From Candidatus Aminicenantota bacterium (GTDB taxonomy: Bacteria; Acidobacteriota; Aminicenantia; UBA2199), in the NCBI GenBank assembly GCA_020355945.1, contig CP070627.1, forward strand, positions 5,844,838-5,861,737: a stretch of 16,900 bases of DNA, given 5' to 3'. Of this stretch, positions 13,556-16,900 are shown piece by piece. Within the stretch, counting starts at the first letter, position 1, and every line of letters begins with the position of its first letter. A model generated the notes under the pieces. The model saw only the letters and a list, made by a program, of their open reading frames with translations, was not told the DNA's origin and searched no databases. The position numbers and the translations under genes are program-made.

Positions 13556-13579
13556 TTTAGCCACGAAGTTACACGAAGA
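13556..13579 (+). repeat. Dispersed repeat, GCCACGAAGTTACAC family, copy 3
   Basis: TTTTAGCCACGAAGTTACAC then GAAG. This is the best-preserved copy. It lies 26 nt after the M14 stop and faces copy 2 at 11931-11960 as an inverted pair around that gene. Confidence 0.75.
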
Positions 13580-13593
13580 TAGAGAACAAAAAA

Positions 13594-13606
13594 CTTTGCC
13601 TGGCAC
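13594..13606 (+). repeat. GCCTGGCAC repeat copy bordering a toxin remnant
   Basis: CTTTGCCTGGCAC, matching the minus-strand reading of 8643-8656 over 13 bp. It lies 5 nt before the reading-frame remnant at 13612. Confidence 0.6.
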
Positions 13607-13611
13607 ACAAA

Positions 13612-13784
13612 ATTCTGCCCAAAGAAAATGTGGTTGAAGAATATCTTTCCCAACGATTATAGTCTATAATGCACTTGATCGATACAAATATTTTCCTGGA
13701 ATTGCAAAAAAATTTGAAGCCGAAATAATAACCTTTGACAATGATTTCAAAGTCATCGAAGACCTAACCGTGCATATATTTTAG
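13612..13784 (+). pseudogene. Remnant of a VapBC-type toxin-antitoxin pair (PIN toxin with internal deletion)
   Basis: From ATG 13669 the frame reads MHLIDTNIFLELQ, the start of a PIN-domain ribonuclease with the DTN metal-binding Asp, then stops at 13728. In another frame the same stretch continues as IAKKFEAEIITFDNDFKVIE followed by DLTVHIF and TAG (13782-13784), which is the PIN C-terminus with its TFDxDF acidic residues. The central ~80-90 residues of a ~130-residue VapC are missing, with the junction near 13693-13706, and the join is out of frame. Just upstream, 13612-13662 reads ILPKENVVEEYLSQRL then TAG, which could be the end of the matching antitoxin (weaker call). No functional toxin can be made. 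Confidence 0.65.
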
Positions 13785-13857
13785 ATACCAGGAAAATCCT
13801 GCATTTTAAACAATAAAAATTGGCCTGCTGAGAATAAAAGAAAGATGGAGGTTGCGG

Positions 13858-14025
13858 ATGAAACGATTCAAAGTGCTCAACGTCCTGGTTTTAATCCTGG
13901 TCCTGTGCCTCAGCGGTTTCAGCCAGGGCCAGGAACAAAACAAAACAGCGGAAACGGCGGATGATCTGATTATTAAAGGGATTGAATACCTAGATAACAA
14001 AGATAAGAATGCGGCAATCGATTGA
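13858..14025 (+). CDS. Truncated exported protein (signal peptide plus start of a repeat-type domain)
   Basis: 55 residues from ATG 13858, with GGAGG about 6 nt upstream. MKRFKVLNVLVLILVLCLSG is a clear signal peptide, probably cleaved near GFS-Q. After a Gln/Thr-rich linker comes TADDLIIKGIEYLDNKDKNA and then AID, which looks like the first helix of a TPR-like or similar helical repeat, and then TGA. The TGA overlaps the first bases of the 20-bp repeat at 14024-14043, so the reading frame appears to have been cut by repeat insertion or recombination and the rest of the gene lost. The following sequence to 14200 shows no continuation in any frame. It is probably a gene fragment that could still be translated; it lies between the VapC remnant and the OmpA-domain gene. 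Confidence 0.6.
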   Translation: MKRFKVLNVLVLILVLCLSGFSQGQEQNKTAETADDLIIKGIEYLDNKDKNAAID

Positions 14026-14047
14026 TGGCATTCTTGCCTGGCACCAA
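14024..14047 (+). repeat. GCCTGGCACC dispersed repeat at a gene truncation point
   Basis: GATGGCATTCTTGCCTGGCA (14024-14043) is an exact inverted copy of 4015-4034. It continues as CCAAAAT, which matches the copy at 8640-8656 read on the minus strand. Confidence 0.7.
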
Positions 14048-14133
14048 AATTGTAAAGCCTTGTTTTCGTTCCAAAATTTTTCCTCCGGTATTTGCGTATT
14101 CCTGCAGCAATAATAGGGTGAAGACGGCGGGTG

Positions 14134-14183
14134 CCACCCCCTCCGTGTTTGTCCGTGTTCGTCGCCACTATGTGGCTAAAATT
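14134..14183 (-). repeat. Degenerate copy of the GCCACGAAG repeat family, inverted
   Basis: The minus strand reads ATTTTAGCCACATAGTGGCG then ACGAACACGGACAAACACGG. It shares the TTTTAGCCAC start with the other copies, with a CACGGACA-type tail. The OmpA gene promoter begins about 20 nt downstream. Confidence 0.5.
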
Positions 14184-14204
14184 AAAGTTACCCGGACCGG
14201 GCAT

Positions 14205-14233
14205 TTTACAAAAAATATCAAATGGTGTAAAAT
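14205..14233 (+). promoter_or_regulatory. Promoter for the OmpA-domain gene
   Basis: TTTACA (14205-14210), a 17-bp spacer, and TAAAAT (14228-14233). Predicted start ~14240, giving a ~40-nt leader with AAGGAGG at 14267-14273, 6 nt before the ATG. Confidence 0.65.
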
Positions 14234-14279
14234 TTCATTGTGTTAAATTTATTGTGATTCACGTAAAAGGAGGCTGAAA

Positions 14280-15443
14280 ATGAAGAAAGCCATTTTAATT
14301 CCGGCGTTTGTTTTGACCTTTGTTATTGGGGTTGCTCTTTCTGACCTGGTATTGCAGGGTATCAACGGGATTTTTGGTAAAGATATATTTCTAACACCCC
14401 ATCAATTGAAAAAAAAGATCGAAGAAACCCAAATCAAATCCAAAGAAACCGAAAAAAAATTGGCAGATATTAAAGAAAATTACGATGATTTAACCAATGA
14501 AATGACTAAAAAACAGGCCAATTTGAACAGCTTCATCAAAGAGATCGATACCAAAATAGATCCTGCATTAATTAATGACATTTTGCTCAAGACGCCTTCT
14601 TCCGAGACCGGGTCCCAGGGGAGGATATTCCTGGATGCCAGTGGTAGTGAAGTCCTCCTGGAACCTACTACCACAGATGATCCCACTATAAACCGGTTCA
14701 AAGAGACCTTTAATAAGAAAGCCAAAGACATTATCGATGCAGCCAAAGGTATATTAAAAAACAAAGTCGGAGAGTACAATAAAGAATTGGTACGGGTCAA
14801 TGATGAATTGGAAGAACGAAACGTGGAATTAATCGGGAAATTGAAAGAAGTGGAAAAGTATAAAAAAGAAGTAGACCGCGTCAACGAGGAATTAAAGGAT
14901 AGGAATACCCAATTAGAGGCGAAATTAAAAGAAGTAGAAAAGTATAAAAAAGAACTGGAAGAGCAGCAAAAATATATCAATGACCTGGAAGGGATAAAGA
15001 GTAACCTGGAAAAAACAGTGGGCACCCTGGAGACAAAGATTGAAGACGGACGGTTAAAGGTGAGTTTTAAAGGGGATATTCTATTTGAATCCGGCCGGCA
15101 TCAATTGAGAGCAGAAGGTAAAAAACTCCTGGATTCTGTTTTTTCCATATTGAATGAGAGCACCCAACAGAATGATATTTTTATTGCCGGGCATACGGAT
15201 AATGTACCGATTCGAGCGGATGCCCGGGACAAGTATGAGTCCAACTGGACGTTGTCCACTTACCGGGCGATTGAAGTGGTGAAGTACTTGACAGAGAAGG
15301 GTATTGGTCCCGGTTCCCTGACCGCAGCCGGATACGGCGAATACAAGCCTATTGCGGATAATTCCACTGTAGAGGGAAAAGCCAAAAACCGCCGCGTAGA
15401 ACTATTCCTCATCCCCAAAATCATTAAACGTACGAGTAATTAA
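14280..15443 (+). CDS. Coiled-coil OmpA/MotB-type peptidoglycan-binding envelope protein
   Basis: 387 residues. An N-terminal hydrophobic helix (4-22) acts as signal anchor. Long coiled-coil segments span ~40-95 and ~140-255. The C-terminal OmpA-like domain (~257-378) includes VSFKGDILFESGRHQLRAEG, FIAGHTDNVPIRA and SNWTLSTYRAIEVVKYLTEK, then LTAAGYGEYKPIADN and KNRRVELFL. The TD near the loop and the NRRVEL end are the residues that clasp diaminopimelate in this family. The order matches MotB/OmpA-like stator or scaffold proteins that reach through the periplasm to the cell wall; no MotA partner is adjacent, so a scaffold is more likely than a motor. Residues 168-227 contain two near-identical 28-residue (four-heptad) units sharing KLKEVEKYKKE, an 84-bp tandem duplication at DNA level. 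Strong Shine-Dalgarno and promoter make the start secure. Confidence 0.88.
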   Translation: MKKAILIPAFVLTFVIGVALSDLVLQGINGIFGKDIFLTPHQLKKKIEETQIKSKETEKKLADIKENYDDLTNEMTKKQANLNSFIKEIDTKIDPALINDILLKTPSSETGSQGRIFLDASGSEVLLEPTTTDDPTINRFKETFNKKAKDIIDAAKGILKNKVGEYNKELVRVNDELEERNVELIGKLKEVEKYKKEVDRVNEELKDRNTQLEAKLKEVEKYKKELEEQQKYINDLEGIKSNLEKTVGTLETKIEDGRLKVSFKGDILFESGRHQLRAEGKKLLDSVFSILNESTQQNDIFIAGHTDNVPIRADARDKYESNWTLSTYRAIEVVKYLTEKGIGPGSLTAAGYGEYKPIADNSTVEGKAKNRRVELFLIPKIIKRTSN

Positions 15444-15472
15444 TGAAAAGTTTTTGCGGGGTTCAGGAGAAT

Positions 15473-15548
15473 GCGCAAAGCGCAAAGCGCAAAGCGCAAT
15501 GCGAAAACACGATTCTCGCTGTGCGCAAAGCGCCATGCGCCATGCGCC
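15473..15548. repeat. GCGCAAA/GCGCCAT heptamer tandem repeats between convergent genes
   Basis: Four 7-bp units GCGCAAA/GCGCAAT at 15473-15500, then GCGCAAA-GCGCCAT-GCGCCAT-GCGCC at 15523-15548. GCGC-AAA-GCGC can pair with itself, and the two blocks can pair with each other. It lies between the stop codons of the OmpA-domain gene and the M16 gene, so it could serve as a bidirectional terminator-like structure, though there is no classical U-tract. Confidence 0.6.
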
Positions 15549-15570
15549 TTTCCCCTGGCCGCCGGAGGCA

Positions 15571-16803
15571 TCAGGTAGAAACAGCACCGTAAAGGAATAT
15601 CGCCATCTCTTCTAGGTTGAAATAGTCCTTAAACAATTGATTGATATCATCGATGGTGGTGTTATTAATATCATCGATAATTTCCCCGGGGGTTACTTCC
15701 CGTTTGAGAGAGAGTTCGTTATTGACATTGAACCTCATTTTAGAGACTCGACTTTCCAGGGCTAAGATTACAGAGGATTTTATAGAATCCCTGGCCCGTA
15801 TGAGTTCGTCCCGGGTAATGCCATGCTTTTTTAATTGGAGAATTTCATCTTTTACCGCGGTTAAATATTCTTCCGTCTTTGCCGGTTCCACAACAGAGTA
15901 GGTGAGGTGGGTGCCGCAGTCCAGGTAGGCATCGGAAAAGGAACTGATTGTATAAGCAATCCCCTTTTCTTCCCTGATCTTCTGGAACAAACGAGAACTC
16001 ATGCCTGCACCCAGGATATCATTTAATATCATAAATTGATTTTTGAGGGGAGAAACAATGGATATGCCATTAAACCCGATAATCACATATGTTTGCTTTA
16101 AGGAGGCATTTTTTTTGCTGAAGACCTGGTGGCGGAACAAGGGAGTTTGAAAAGATGACTCTTTTGGTTTTTTGCAGGGAAAATCCTTGAAGGCATTGGC
16201 TGCCAGGTCTACCAGTTCCTGGTGGTTCACCTTTCCCACGGCTGCCAATACCAGGTTATCGGGCGTATAATTTTTTTTGTAAAATTCAAATACCCTATCC
16301 CGTTCAAAAGATGAAACCGATTCCGCTAAACCACCTATCGGGTAAGCCAGGCCATTGTCTCCGAATATTTTTTTATAAAAGGTTTCAAAGGCATGGGTAT
16401 CGGGATCATCTTCAGCTTCGTGGATTTCCTGGATGGTTATACTTTTTTCTTTAAGAAATTCTTCCCCCGGGAAAATGGAATCGATCATCATTTGGGTTAA
16501 CAAGTCAAAGGCTTGTTTTAAGTGTTCATCCACAGCTTTAATATAGAATTGTGTAATCTCTTTACCGGTTAAAGCGTTTAATTTTCCCCCCAATCGATCG
16601 GAAATATCGGCGATTTGTTTTAAATCATATTTTTGGTTGCCTTTAAACATCATATGTTCGATGAGGTGATGGATGCCGGAATTTTCTTTTGTTTCAGTCC
16701 TGGAACCGCCTCGCAGCGTAAAACTGAGAGCAAAGGAAGGAAAGGCAGGTATGTATTCGGTCAGCACCACCAGGCCTGTGTCCAAAACAGTTTTTTCTAC
16801 CAT
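15571..16803 (-). CDS. M16 family zinc peptidase (processing-peptidase type)
   Basis: 410 residues, the single-module size of M16B/processing-peptidase-like enzymes. The inverted zinc motif HLIEH (46-50: H46, E49, H50) is present, with the third ligand E126 in IQEIHEAEDDP 76 residues on, the family spacing. GGKLNALTGKEITQFYIKA and NYTPDNLVLAAVGKV are typical M16 N-domain strands. The C-domain has LNDILGAGMSSRLFQKIREE followed by KGIAYTISS, the conserved R/Y region. No signal peptide is seen, so it is probably cytoplasmic, degrading or processing peptides. ATG at 16803 with GGAG ~8 nt upstream. In many bacteria a gene like this follows pnp; here another gene may end 67 nt upstream, but its identity cannot be seen. 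The stop lies 127 nt from the convergent OmpA-domain gene. Confidence 0.92.
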   Translation of the reverse strand: MVEKTVLDTGLVVLTEYIPAFPSFALSFTLRGGSRTETKENSGIHHLIEHMMFKGNQKYDLKQIADISDRLGGKLNALTGKEITQFYIKAVDEHLKQAFDLLTQMMIDSIFPGEEFLKEKSITIQEIHEAEDDPDTHAFETFYKKIFGDNGLAYPIGGLAESVSSFERDRVFEFYKKNYTPDNLVLAAVGKVNHQELVDLAANAFKDFPCKKPKESSFQTPLFRHQVFSKKNASLKQTYVIIGFNGISIVSPLKNQFMILNDILGAGMSSRLFQKIREEKGIAYTISSFSDAYLDCGTHLTYSVVEPAKTEEYLTAVKDEILQLKKHGITRDELIRARDSIKSSVILALESRVSKMRFNVNNELSLKREVTPGEIIDDINNTTIDDINQLFKDYFNLEEMAIFLYGAVST

Positions 16804-16870
16804 ATTTTATCTCCATTTACTATTCTCTGATTCTCTGGTTTTCAACCTGTTAAGGTTTTTAGTTTTAATT

Positions 16871-16900
16871 TTAAGAAGAGGAAAGCTTCTCCTCGACTTC
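16871..16900 (-). CDS. Possible C-terminal end of an upstream gene (cut by window edge)
   Basis: On the minus strand the last nine codons before TAA (16873-16871) read EVEEKLSSS. This acidic/serine-rich tail is compatible with a gene entering from the right and ending 67 nt before the M16 start. Nine codons are too few to call a family. Confidence 0.3.
   Translation of the reverse strand, partial: EVEEKLSSS

Noticed and set aside
13806..14246. ORFs on both strands across 13806-14246
   Set aside because: They cross the truncated gene and the repeats in wrong frames, with no recognisable domain or ribosome site.

Overview
The window is bacterial, compact and moderately AT-rich. It probably comes from an uncultured Aminicenantes/Acidobacteriota-like lineage. 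That guess rests on gene content: tandem RiPP-maturation radical SAM proteins, a TPR-fused sulfatase-fold protein, archaeal-type AAA ATPases, M14 and M16 metallopeptidases, and intergenic spaces full of short dispersed repeats. No rRNA, tRNA, CRISPR array or intact transposase was seen.

Layout. (1) 1-3618, minus strand: two tandem paralogues of the RiPP maturation radical SAM family, both with a CX7CX2C cluster motif. The promoter-proximal copy is cut by one in-frame TGA. The second copy starts inside the stop codon of the first (ATGA overlap), is open throughout and runs off the left edge. (2) 3634-4146: repeat-rich spacer with no convincing gene. (3) 4147-5931, minus: an AAA ATPase fused to a PD-(D/E)XK nuclease-like C-terminus. 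(4) 6227-8584, plus: a membrane-anchored sulfatase-superfamily protein with C-terminal TPRs, from a promoter so close to the ATG that the mRNA looks leaderless. (5) 8669-9876, minus: a two-gene operon, a four-TM LiaF-like protein followed by rpiB, with a good sigma-70-type promoter. (6) 10106-11899, plus: a near-consensus promoter, a four-unit 16-bp tandem repeat at the predicted +1, an 18-codon ORF, then a second AAA ATPase with a winged helix. (7) 12021-13529, plus: a secreted M14 carboxypeptidase, again apparently leaderless and bracketed by inverted copies of a dispersed repeat. (8) 13594-14183: a gene graveyard with a VapC/PIN toxin remnant carrying an internal deletion and a truncated exported protein, next to dispersed repeats. 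(9) 14280-15443, plus: a coiled-coil OmpA-domain envelope protein. (10) 15571-16803, minus: an M16 zinc peptidase, possibly downstream of another gene whose last codons touch the right edge.

The genes do not form one pathway. The most distinctive items are the split/tandem RiPP enzymes, whose substrate is not in the window; the regulatory unit at 10106-10282 (promoter, 16-bp array, short ORF resembling the N-terminus of another ATPase subfamily); the two probable leaderless genes; and the repeat-associated gene decay at 13.6-14.2 kb. Calls rest on reading motifs by eye, without database searches.
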